This document shows positions 31,331-41,391 of a DNA stretch of 64,000 bases, piece by piece. The stretch comes from Adiantum capillus-veneris (Eukaryota; Streptophyta; Polypodiopsida; Polypodiales; Pteridaceae). Every line of letters begins with the position of its first letter. The first letter of the stretch is position 1. A program made the position numbers and the translations under genes. Location: positions 90,098,587-90,162,586 of the forward strand of contig CM043966.1 of assembly GCA_014529385.2 (NCBI GenBank), in the 5' to 3' direction. The notes beneath the pieces are model-generated. The model was not told the origin of the DNA. It was given only the letters and a program-made list of their open reading frames with translations, and did no database searches.

Positions 31331-34300
31331 GTCCTAAGTTGAAGGCCAAAGAGGCTAAGAAGGAAGAGGGTGGTTCCACTGCAAATGCTGGTTCCACTAC
31401 AAATGCAGCCATTGTTGAGTCTTCTGTGAAAGGAGACTATGTTGCTGATGTTGATGCAGAATGGGCTTTTAGCGGAGAGTGCACTTACAATCCTGCTGTC
31501 CATGATGCATGCTTGTCAGTTGCTGCACATTCACATGTGTGGTATTTCGATAGTGGTGCTACAAAGCACATTACCTCACATCGTGAATTGTTTACCTCTC
31601 TCGAGTCTGTCCTTCATGGGAATTCAGTCACTTGTGCCAACACCGCCTCTTATCCAGTTCAGGGAGTTGGAAAGATTGTGCTCACTGCTGCTAATGGCAG
31701 TTCCTTCACACTTGTTGATGCACTTTATGTACCTGGGATCAAGAAGAATCTCTTGTCTGTATCCGCACTTGCTAGAATTGGACTTGTAGTCAAATTTGTG
31801 GATGACAGATGTACAGTTCATGATCTCAGTTTTGGTGATGAAATTGTTGCATCTGGCCTTTTGTGCGGTGGGCTGTATAAGCTCACTTTGTATGATAAGT
31901 GTGGACAAAATTTTGCAAATGCTGTAGCAGATTCAAGGGCGATTTCAGATGCAAAACTTTGGCATGCACGTTTTGGTCATCTGAATTTTGCCAGTTTGCT
32001 GCGTTTGCAGGCGTTTGCAGAAATCTGATATGGTTGCTTCTTTGCCACCTCTTGAAGCACCTGTCAAACATGTTTGTGAAGGCTGTATTTTGGGTAAGAT
32101 GCAGCATTTTAAATTCCAAAGGATGGTTCAGTTCGGGCCACATGCAGGTTGCAGCTTGTGCATAGTGATGTTTGTGGGCCCATGCAAACTCCGTCCTTGG
32201 GCAATTACCTGTACTTCGTGACTTTCATTGATGATTACTCCAGGCATGCATGGGTATTTTCCCTTAAAGCGAAGTCCGAAGTTTTTATGTGCTTCAAACA
32301 ATTTCTGGCTATGGCTGAAAATGTCTCGAAATGTACTATGGGCACCCTCCGTTCCGATTTAGGGGGGAAGTATATGTCTCATGAATTTAATGCATTTCTG
32401 GCTAGTCGTGGGATAAAACACCAATGTACAGTGCCTTATACACCTCAGCAAAATGGTGTTGCTGAGAGGAAAAACGGGTCACTGACAGAAATGGCACGAT
32501 GTATGGTCAAAAGTCAAGCTTTGCCGCATTCTTTTTGGCTTGAGACCATCATGTGTGCCACTTATGTACTCCATATGAATCATGGCATGATAGAAAGCCT
32601 TCTATTGAGCACATGCGTGTTTTTGGCTGTTTGGCATATGCTTTGGTGTCACAAGTGCAGCGCAAAAAATTGGATGATAAGGCTGTCAAATGTATTTTTG
32701 TTGGTTATAGTGCTGAAAGCAAAGGTTACAGTTTGTATCATCCACAAACAAAACGTATTCTAGTTTCTCGGGATGTAGTGTTTATGGAAGATTTTGTTCA
32801 GCCCTTGTTGTCATGTACTAGAGACAATAATATAAGCTCACAGGACATTTATGACACTTTGTTGCCTCTTTTGAGTGGTGGAAATACGAATGTAAGTTCC
32901 AATGAGGCAAATGTACAGCCTATGGGGGTTTTTGAAAATGTTTTAGATCAGCCTGTTACTAATGCAGATGTACATGATGTACTTGATGAGGAAAGGGCTG
33001 AAAATGAGCAGGCTAGAGGTATGCCAAAATGGCTGGTGCACACTTTGCGTGACAGTAAATTGGATGCACCTTTGTCTAGTCGTACTCGTTCAGGCTCTCG
33101 CCATGCATCTTATGCATCAGATTGTTATGCTTTGGCTGTGTCTAGCTTACATGATGTTGAGGAGCCTCTGTCTTTTGATGAAGCACAGAATTCAAAAAAT
33201 TGGATGGCTGCCATGCAATCAGAATATGATGCACTTATAGAAAATGACACATGGACTTTATGTGTTTCGCCTCCTCGCAAAAAGGTCATTGGTACGAAGT
33301 GGGTTTACAAGTTGAATCGCAAGCCGGATGGTGAGATCGATCGCCATAAGGATCGACTTGTTGCAAAAGGTTATGCACAGCAAAAAGGCATAGATTATGA
33401 AGAGACTTTTGCTCCCACTTGTCGTATGACTACTGTACATTTTCTATGTGCATTGACAGTTCATTTTGGTTGGGATGTACATCAATCAGACATTGTTAAT
33501 GTTTTCTTAAATGGTGACATATTTGAGGAAGTTTATGTAACGTAGCCTCGCGGTTTTGTCATAAAAGGACAAGAGGACAAAGTGTGCAGATGTAAGAAGC
33601 CTTTGTATGGGTTAAAGCAATCTCCTCGTGCTTGGTATGAGAAAGCTGACACTCATTTGGTTAAACGAGGCTTTCGTAACAGTACAACAGAAAGCACATT
33701 GTATGTAAAGCGTGAGGGTGATGTACTTCTCATTGTGGTTCTTTATGTTGATGATTTGCTGATCACTGGACCAAATGAGAGACATATTGCTAAAATTATG
33801 GCTGATTTGAATGCTACTTTCAAGATGAAAGATTTGGGACTGTTGCATCATTACTTGGGTATACAGTTTAAGCAGTGTGATGGTGGTATTGCCTTGTGTC
33901 AGAAAAGTTACATAGAGACATTGCTATGTAATTTTGGACTTGAGGATTGCAAACCTATTGCCACTCCCATGGAAATAGGTTTGAAGTTGAGTCTACATGA
34001 TGCTGGCGATCCTGCTGATGTCACTCTTTACCAAACTGCTGTTGGCTGCCTCATTTATGTATGCAAAACGAGGCCCGATATTCAGTTTGCAGTCTCACAG
34101 GTGAGCAAATTTATGCATAGCCCAGGGTCTAAGCATTGGCAAGCTGTCAAGAGGATTTTCCGCTACCTTAGTGGCACTTTACATCTTGGCTTGTTTATCC
34201 CAAGGGGGGATCATTGCCGCCAGACTTACATGCTTTTTCGGACTCAAATTGGGCTGGTTGTTTTGACACGCGAGTGTCCACAAGTGGTTTTTGTTTCATG

Positions 34301-34740
34301 CTTGGCAGTTCATGTATATCATGGTTGAGCAAGAAGCAACCTACTGTGGCCACTTCTAGTTGTGAGGCTGAGTACAGGGCAGTATTCACAGCTACGGTTG
34401 AGTGTGTATGGCTTAGACGCCTTATGGCTGATTTGGGTGTTAGACAGGACACTGCCTACACTATCTACATTGACAGTCAGAGCGCATTGGCAGTTGCGAG
34501 GAACCCATGTTTTTGCGCTCGCACAAAGCACATTGAGGTGCATTACCACTACGTCAGGGAGAGGCTCTCAGCAGGAGAGATCAGCTTGGCTTATGTGCCA
34601 ACACAGGACAACCTTGCAGATCTTTTCACAAAGGCATTGTCTCGTGAGAAGCTTGAAGCTTTCTGCAAAGCTTTGGGCTTACTCCCCTTTGTGGACGGAT
34701 CTTGTCCTCAGGGCATGGCACTTCCCTTTACTCATGTGCC
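31318..34740 (+). pseudogene. Copia E pol (protease, integrase, RT, RNase H), broken
   Basis: 31318-32028 has protease W-Y-F-D-S-G-A-T-K-H-I-T and the zinc region. A short tandem duplication near 32006 and the 1-base loss at about 32112 break it. 32149-32763 has integrase H-S-D-V-C-G-P-M, F-I-D-D-Y-S-R and Y-T-P-Q-Q-N-G, with R-S-D-L-G-G where D-R-G-G is usual, then the 45-bp deletion near 32570. 32553-33545 carries the linker and RT start to a stop at 33543 (Gln to amber). 33582-34190 has Y-V-D-D-L-L-I-T-G, and 34214-34730 has RNase H with S-D-S-N-W-A-G and D-S-Q-S-A-L. At least six lesions. Confidence 0.92.
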
Positions 34741-34774
34741 AGCTCTCATTCACCGCATCACTCCATGTGGGATT

Positions 34775-35001
34775 TGTTACCATATACATGTGGTAGTGAT
34801 GTGTGTGAACACACTAGGACCGTCGGGGCATTTTTTCCCTCTTTAGGAGGTTTTTTCCCCCATGCATTGTATATACGCCAATCACTCTAGGGCTATCTAT
34901 CTTTCCATTACACACTAAGTAACACACTCTCTATTGTGTGCCTTGACCTTCCTTCATCTTCTCCAAGCTGTGTGCGTTTCTCTGCAACCCTAATTCCAAC
35001 A
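34775..35001 (+). repeat. Copia E 3' LTR
   Basis: 227 bp. The upstream polypurine tract has decayed to ATGTGGGATT from the family AGGGGGGATT. Confidence 0.94.
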
Positions 35002-35056
35002 GATGATAAGGCTATCAAATGTATTTTTGTTGGTTACAGTGTTGAAAGCAAAGGTT

Positions 35057-35290
35057 AAATAGAGTGACAAATTCTACTTGAAGTTTTTAGAGACGTTGTC
35101 ATCACAAACCTGATTCTTAGTATGCATAGTACTTAAAATGTGCACAATAAAAAGAGAATTAGTCTTATAAGAAAAAACACTGATTATTCAAAAGAAACAT
35201 GTACATTTGCTTACTCTAATGTAGCATTGTGAGCATTGACAAGGTTAAGATAGATTCCTTGCATCCATGTAGCACCTTCAAAAGGATAAT
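35057..35290 (-). pseudogene. Chromovirus F: last codons of the chromodomain and 3' tail
   Basis: The minus strand ends with W-M-Q-G-I-Y and L-N-L-V-N-A-H-N, equivalent to the C-terminus of the B polyprotein at 12520-12600, followed by non-coding DNA matching 12349-12500. Copia G is inserted at 35290, inside the final part of the chromodomain coding sequence. Confidence 0.8.
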
Positions 35291-35568
35291 TGTAGACATG
35301 TAGTAGTGTTAGTGTGTATACGCGCTTCACCAGGGGCACTTTTCTCCCACTGGGTTTTTCCCCCTGGACATCTGGTGTGAAAGGACACCTTATCTCTTAG
35401 GGTTTCATATAAGATTTGTAGCTCTGAGTTTGTACACAATTATTATTCCAATACAGAGAGACATACTACAGAGATCTCGTACACAAGCTCTGTGTCTTCT
35501 CCTTCTCCATCTTCTTCCTACTCTGAGTTGCTGTCTTCCTTTTGTTTCCTGTTTCATCATCTTCAACA
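35291..35568 (+). repeat. Copia G 5' LTR
   Basis: 278 bp, TGTAGACATG to TTCAACA. The TATA-like CATATAAG lies at about 35406-35413. Confidence 0.95.
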
Positions 35569-35569
35569 A

Positions 35570-35582
35570 TTGGTATCAGAGC
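35570..35582 (+). other. Copia G primer-binding site
   Basis: TTGGTATCAGAGC, initiator Met tRNA complement, two bases after the LTR. Confidence 0.93.
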
Positions 35583-35967
35583 AAGGTGATTTCCAGAGCC
35601 TCTACTTGCGTTTTCGCGTCCGCGCGCGCAATCGCAGTTTTCAGGCAGTTTTCAAAAAATTTGCTCGTGGGAGCATCCTCGACGTTCCGTGAGTATTCTG
35701 ACCAGGCGACCTAGGGTTTTACCCCCCTTTCGAAGCCGTTCGAGCCCTCAGAATTTTGTTCTGAGCAGCGTAGCAGAAGTTACTTTTCGGAGGCGTTTAG
35801 ATCAAGAGGGTGTGCTTTTTGACAGATTTTCTTCAGGTAAACAGTTCTTTTGGGAAGCAGCTTGTCTTAGCTTTGTGCTGAGATTTTGTGTAGAGTTTTG
35901 CTTGCATTGGAGAGGAGATTTGTGAATCTCTTGGAGGTTCTTTTGCTCTCTTGTGTGCATCTACAGT

Positions 35968-36930
35968 ATGGCTCAATCTATGGAGAAAGAGATTTTTGGT
36001 GCGTTTACATCCGAAGACAAATTGGATGGTACCAACTATTCTCTTTGGTCTTTTATGGCCAAAAATGTTTTGGTTGGTAAAGGATTGTGGGATTATGTAT
36101 CTGGAGATGAAGTTCGTCCAGGTAGCATTGCACCTGCCACGCCTGGTCGTGGTGCAACTGTTGGTGCAGGACGCTCACAAGTCACTCCAGAGCAAAAGAG
36201 ATGGGATACTAAAGATGCATAGGCTATGGCTGTGATTGCCTTAACCATAAAGAGGACAATCACACCACATATCAGATCTTGCAGAACTTCTGAGGATGCT
36301 TGGAACACTCTGCAAGCTATGTTTGGAGGAAGAAACGCTGCCAGAATAGAGTTTTTGAAGAAACAACTTGACAAAATACAGATGGACGAAGGTGACGATA
36401 TTGTCGAGCATCTTACAAAAAGCAGGGATCTTAAAGAGCAATTGCTTAGCATTGATGAAGTGATTCCAGAGAAGGACTTGGTTTCCAAAACACTCAATTC
36501 ACTACCACCATCTTATTTGACTTTTCAGACTTCTTTGACTTTGTCTTTGCAAGCTAATCCTGACCCTCTTCATTTTGAAGAGTTAGTGGCTTTGCTATTG
36601 CAGGAGGATCAATCACGTAAGAACAAGTCTTTACAGGTGGATGGTATGGATCATGCTCTTGTTGTACAGAACAAAAACAAGGGTAAAGAGAGTGCTCATC
36701 ACTCCAAGTCTAGTGCAGGACAATCTTCAGAGAAGTCTAAAGGTGATTCCGACAAGTCCAAGAAGAAAGGTAAATGTCACTACTGCAAGAAACCTGGTCA
36801 CTACATTAGTGAGTGTAAAAAGAGAATTGCTAAAGAAAAGAAGAAAGAGTCAAGTTTGGTTGTTTCAGCTTCTGGTGATTCTTCTACAGCTAAAGAAGAG
36901 TCTGCAAACTTTGTGCAGGATTCTTATGCT
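35968..36930 (+). pseudogene. Copia G gag (one in-frame amber)
   Basis: The ATG at 35968 opens M-A-Q-S-M-E-K-E-I-F-G-A-F, followed by L-D-G-T-N-Y-S-L-W, the conserved gag N-terminal segment. A TAG at 36220-36222, consistent with a C-to-T change of a Gln codon, interrupts it. The same frame then continues without a break into the rest of gag: N-P-D-P-L-H-F-E-E-L, then the CCHC knuckle C-H-Y-C-K-K-P-G-H-Y-I-S-E-C at 36775-36816, and onwards into pol. Gag and pol are thus a single frame. The earlier ATG-like starts upstream lie in the leader and lack family similarity. Confidence 0.92.
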
Positions 36931-39900
36931 TTTGTAGTATGTTCAGATTTTTCTGCTTACAGTGTTGACAAGACACAAATGATTTGGTACTTTGATAGTG
37001 GTGCATCCAGGCATATTACTTCAAGGAAGGATTTGTTTTGTTCATTGGATGCAGCTCCAGCAGGAAAGAAGGTGACATGTGCAAATAATGCTTCTTATCC
37101 AATCAAAGGCATTGGTAAGATTTTGATTACCATTTCAGATGGTTCAGATTTATGCTTGCCAGATGTCTTATATGTTTCAGGGATCAAGAAGAATTTGTTG
37201 TCTGTATCCTCTCTTGCAAAAAATGGTCTTCGGGTCATTTTTGAGGATGACAGATGTGTTGTACGAGATCGAGAGAATGGTTATTCTCTTATCACTATAG
37301 GTACGTTGGAAAATGGACTATTTGTCCTAGATCGTTATGAAAAGCAGATTCAGGTATGTATTGCAGAAACAAAGACTCAGGCCATGCAGGATGCTGAGTT
37401 GTGGCATGCTAGATTTGGGCATGTTGGTTATGGCAGTTTGATGACTTTACAACGTCATAATATGGTGCATGATTTGTCCTTATTGGAGATGCCACCAAGA
37501 CATGTATGTGAAGGTTGCGTTCTTGGAAAGATGCACAGATTTTCATTTTCGCAGGATGGTTCAGTTAGAGCGACACGAAAGTTGCACCTTGTACACAGTG
37601 ATGTATGTGGTCCTATGAGGACGCCATCTATAGGAAACAGCCTTTATTTTGTGACCTTCATTGATGACTTTTCCAGGTTTTGTTGGGTGTATCCACTCAA
37701 AGCAAAGTCAGATGTGTTTGCAGTTTTTCAACATTATGTCGCCATGGTTGAAAATGAAACAGGTTGCAAAGTACAGACTCTTCGTACCGATCGAGGAGGT
37801 GAATACATGTCAGGTGCATTTAAGGATTTTTTGGGAAAGAAAGGCATTAAACACCAATGCACTATGCCATACACACCACAACAGAATGGTGTTGCAGAAA
37901 GGAAGAACATGTCTTTAATGGAGACAGCTAGATGTATGCTCAAGGCTAAGAGTTTGCCTCATAAGCTATGGATGGAGGCAGTTGCTTGTGCAGCACATGT
38001 TTTGAACAGGTGTCCTACTCGTGCCTTGAAGACCATTACTGCATATGAAGCTTGGTATGACAAAAACCTTCAGTCAGTTATCTTCGTGTTTTTGGTTGTC
38101 TTGCTTATGCTCACATCCCTCAGCAGTTACGTGGGAAGCTTGATGATAAGGCAATCAAATGTATATTTGTGGGGTACAGTAGTGGAAGTAAAGGTTATAG
38201 ACTTTACAATCCTGTTACAAACAAGATTTTTGAAAGTCGTGATGTAATTTTTGCAGAAACTACTGCTCAACCTATGGTTGCTTTTGATGTACCTCATATG
38301 CAGACACATGATGTATTTGAAGGTTTGCTTCCTTCTTTTGTGGAGAATCAAGATTCACAACAGGTTGATAATCTTGATCAATCTTTTGATCAGCATGTGA
38401 CACCTCATGATGTAGAGGAAATTGTGCGTGAAGAGCAAGAAGTTCTCAGGGAAGAAAGAACCTTGCTTAAATGGGTTCAGAAAACTTTGCAGGATAGCAA
38501 GTTGGATGCACCGTTGCCACGAAAAACACGTGCTGGTACTATTTTTGGCAGAGAGCAAGTAGATTTGGCTTTCTTTAGCACTCTTTGTGAGGCAGATGAG
38601 CCTGATTCATTTGATCAAGCTTTAGAGTGTGTTCAGTGGAAAGATGCTATGCAGCAAGAAATTGATTCTATTCATAAGAATCATACATGGGATCTAGTGG
38701 ACTTGCCTACAGGTAAAAAGCCTATTGGTACAAAGTGGGTTTTTAAGGTAAAAAGGAAACAAGATGGTACTGTTGACAGGTACAAAGCAAGGCTTGTGGC
38801 AAAAGGCTATGCGCATCAGAAAGGCATAGATTATGATGAAACCTTTGCTCCTACTTCTCGTGCGTCCACAGTTAGATCACTAGTTACAATTGCTGCTCAT
38901 CATGGTTGGAAAGTGCATCAGTTGGATATCAAAACTGTTTTTTTGAATGGTGATTTGCAGGAAGAAGTTTATGTAAGTCAACCAAGTGGTTTTGTTGTAA
39001 AAGGTCAAGAGCAAAAGGTATGTAGATTGCGTAAAGCTTTGTATGGTCTCAAACAGGCTCCAAGAGCATGGTATGAGAAGATACATACTTATTTGATTGG
39101 CCAGGGATTTCAGAATAGTCCAACAGAAAGTACTTTGTATGTCAAAAAGAGAGATGGAGTTCTCATTATGCTAACACTTTATGTGGATGATATGCTTCTT
39201 ACAAGCAATAGTGCAGATGAAATTGAAGCGTTTAAAGATGCTTTGAGAAAAACCTTTGAGATGTCTGATCTTGGTTTATTACTTGGGTATTCAGTTTGTG
39301 CAATCAGAAGATGGCATATATATGTTGCAGGCAAAATATTTGCATAACATTTTGGACAAGTTTGGTATGCAAAATTGTAAGCCAATCTCTACACCCGTAG
39401 AAACTGGATCAAAGTTGAGCATGCATGATGCTGGAGAACCTTTTGATGTACATACTTATGCAGCAGCCGTTGGTTGCTTGATATATTTGGCAGGCAACAC
39501 TCGTCCAGACATTCAATTTGGGGTTTCACAAGCAAGCAGATTTATGCACAGCCCAGGTATGCATCATTGGCAGGCTGTGAAGCGCATACTTCGTTACCTT
39601 TCAAGTACCCCTAATCTTGCCATGTTCTTTCCAAGGGGGGATATGTATGGAAAGCACAGTTCTATGCAGCTTCTTGGTTACAGCGATTCAGATTGGGCTG
39701 GTGATTTTGACACACGACATTCCACAAGTGGAAATTGTTTTTTCTTGGGAAATGCATGTATATCTTGGCTAAGCAAGAAGCAACCCACAGTGGCTACATC
39801 AACTTGTGAAGCTGAGTACAGGGCAGCTTTCACGGCAACAGTTGATTGTGTATGGATACGCAGGTTATTGGCAGATCTTTGTGAGTGTCAACAGGCACCC

Positions 39901-40140
39901 ACTACCATTTTCACTGACAGTCAGAGTGCTATGGCAGTTGCAAGGAATCCAGTATTTCATGCAAGAAAAAAGCACATAGAGGTTCACTACCACTATGTCA
40001 GGGAAAGGCTACATGCAGGGGAGATCACACTAACTTACTGTCCTACACAGGATAACATTGCAGATCTATTTACGAAGGCGTTATCACGAGAAAAGTTTGA
40101 AGCTTTACGAAAAGCTTTGGGCTTACTCTCATACACATGA
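36931..40140 (+). pseudogene. Copia G pol (protease, integrase, RT, RNase H), two frameshifts
   Basis: Protease W-Y-F-D-S-G-A-S-R-H-I-T near 36985. Zinc region W-H-A-R-F-G-H and H-V-C-E-G-C-V-L-G-K near 37400-37540. Integrase with H-S-D-V-C-G-P-M, F-I-D-D-F-S-R, R-T-D-R-G-G-E-Y and Q-Q-N-G-V-A-E-R-K. A single A appears missing in the run at 38062-38066. The next frame (38169-39347) gives RT K-A-R-L-V-A-K-G-Y, L-D-I-K-T-V-F-L-N-G and L-Y-V-D-D-M-L. An 8-base loss between short TTATTAC repeats at about 39275 shifts back to the original frame, and 39256-40140 gives RNase H with S-D-S-D-W-A-G, T-D-S-Q-S-A-M and H-Y-V-R-E-R-L. It ends at a normal stop 47 bases before the 3' LTR. Confidence 0.94.
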
Positions 40141-40177
40141 TGATCTGCTACCTTGTACGAATTCACATTATCACTAC

Positions 40178-40187
40178 AGGGGGGATT
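40178..40187 (+). other. Copia G polypurine tract
   Basis: AGGGGGGATT directly before the 3' LTR. Confidence 0.92.
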
Positions 40188-40465
40188 TGTAGACATGTAG
40201 TAGTGTTAGTGTGTATACGCGCTTCACCAGGGGCACTTTTCTCCCACTGGGTTTTTCCCCCTGGACATCCAGTGTGAAAGGACACCTTATCTCTTAGGGT
40301 TTCATATAAGCTTTGTAGCTCTGAGTTTGTACACAATTATTATTCCAATACAGAGAGACAGACTACAGAGATCTCGTACACAAGCTCTGTGTCTTCTCCT
40401 TCTCCATCTTCTTCCTACTCTGAGTTGCTGTCTTCCTTCTGTTTCCTATTTCATCATCTTCAACA
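40188..40465 (+). repeat. Copia G 3' LTR
   Basis: 278 bp, same ends as the 5' copy, about six substitutions. Confidence 0.95.
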
Positions 40466-41078
40466 ATAATTTTTGAACTTAATAAGATATCGTGGGATGA
40501 TCTTACCATGTTGTAGTACCTTGTCTTCATGCCCAAGGATAGCTTCGGGTTGTAGCACCTCTTCTTGGTCTTTGATTTTGGGAGGGTCTTCAATAATTGG
40601 TTCACTTGGTGGCTCTCCTTGGTAGGGCTTAAGTAGGCTCACATGAAAAGCATTGTGTATGAGCCAATGGTTGGGCAACTTGAGTTGATAAGCCACCTCA
40701 TCAATCGACTTCAAATTTTGAAAAGGACCATAGTATCTTTTTGCTAGTTTAGCATAATATTTTTGATGGCCCATAGGATTTTTTCCCCTCGTTTGCCTCA
40801 ATCGAGCCTTGGGAAACTTAAGTAAGACCCAATAATTTTCTTTGAATTTTAAGGCTCTTCTGTGCTTATCAGTAGGCATCTTTTTCCTTTGTTGAGAGAT
40901 GGATTTAGCCTCCTTAATCTTTTGAGAAGATTCTTGCAAGTCACGGCTATACTCATCGATAGTGAAGATCTTCCCATGTACTTTAAGTAGCAAGGGACTT
41001 TTAGGTCTTCCCTCTATGATTTCAAAAGGTGTTTTTCTCGTAGAAGTATGGACAATACTATTGTATGCATACTCTACA
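40466..41078 (-). pseudogene. Chromovirus F integrase C-terminus and chromodomain
   Basis: The minus frame 40460-40993 (177 residues) has K-Y-Y-A-K-L-A-K-R-Y-Y-G-P-F, H-N-A-F-H-V-S-L-L-K-P-Y-Q-G, then the chromodomain start E-A-I-L-G-H-E-D-K-V-L and R-Y-L-I-K-F-K-N-Y. It is collinear with 12600-13200 of B. It is cut on the left by Copia G and on the right by element H at 41079, which sits between the integrase core and its C-terminal domain. Confidence 0.88.
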
Positions 41079-41230
41079 TGTCAGGACACCGGCAAGGCCG
41101 GACTAGACAAGGGCAAGGCCAGGCTAGGCAGTGTGGAAAGGGAGTCCAACTAGGGCAAAGGGCCAGGGGCCATGCTATATAGTGGGTGGTTGGGTGGTGG
41201 ATTCCTAGGTTCTAGTTCCCTGGTCTTACA
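41079..41230 (+). repeat. Element H 5' LTR (152 bp)
   Basis: TGTCAGGACACC to GGTCTTACA, G+C-rich with repeated GGCAAGGCC/GGCTAGGC units. TATA-like GCTATATAGTG at about 41174-41184. Confidence 0.92.
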
Positions 41231-41243
41231 TTGGTATCAGAGC
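41231..41243 (+). other. Element H primer-binding site
   Basis: TTGGTATCAGAGC abuts the LTR, an exact initiator Met tRNA complement. Confidence 0.93.
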
Positions 41244-41308
41244 TAGGTGGAGAGGAAGGAGGAGGGTGGAGCCATGGTGCATGGATTTCTCTTTTCCTCT
41301 AAGCATGG

Positions 41309-41311
<3 letters not shown>

Positions 41312-41389
<78 letters not shown>
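41312..41389. repeat. (CT)n microsatellite in element H leader
   Basis: About 39 CT units some 80 bases after the primer site. Ser-Leu and Arg-Glu repeat frames over it are artefacts. Confidence 0.95.

Positions 41390-41391
<2 letters not shown>

Larger units (their letters stand above)
29946..35001 (+). mobile_element. Copia element E, full length, nested in Copia D
   Basis: The LTRs at 29946-30172 and 34775-35001 (227 bp each, about 10 differences by eye) are flanked by an exact duplication GATGA at 29941-29945 and 35002-35006. The insertion point is in the integrase-RT linker of D, a copy of the same family, so one family member inserted into another in the same orientation. The order is gag, protease, integrase, RT, RNase H. 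The total of 5056 bp is shorter than J because of a deletion of about 45 bp near 32570. Confidence 0.95.
27148..35056 (+). mobile_element. Copia element D, 3'-truncated, split by Copia E
   Basis: The plus-strand 5' LTR (27148-27372), primer site, gag and pol run to 29945, where Copia E is inserted. D resumes at 35002 and continues for only about 55 bases (integrase/RT linker, I-K-C-I-F-V-G-Y-S). It then stops at about 35056, where chromovirus F sequence begins without any LTR end. RT, RNase H and the 3' LTR are therefore lost, and no right target duplication can be found for the left flank GGTCA. D is the most diverged member of the family and also carries a deletion in gag. Confidence 0.88.
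35291..40465 (+). mobile_element. Copia element G, nearly intact, nested in chromovirus F
   Basis: 278-bp LTRs at 35291-35568 and 40188-40465 differ at about six sites by eye and are flanked by an exact duplication ATAAT (35286-35290 and 40466-40470). Primer site at 35570-35582; polypurine tract AGGGGGGATT at 40178-40187. The interior of about 4.6 kb has every Copia domain in order with catalytic motifs legible. Only three coding lesions were found: one amber codon and two frameshifts. The family differs from A/C/D/E/J in LTR sequence but shares the layout, the tract sequence and a recognisably related polyprotein. Confidence 0.96.
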
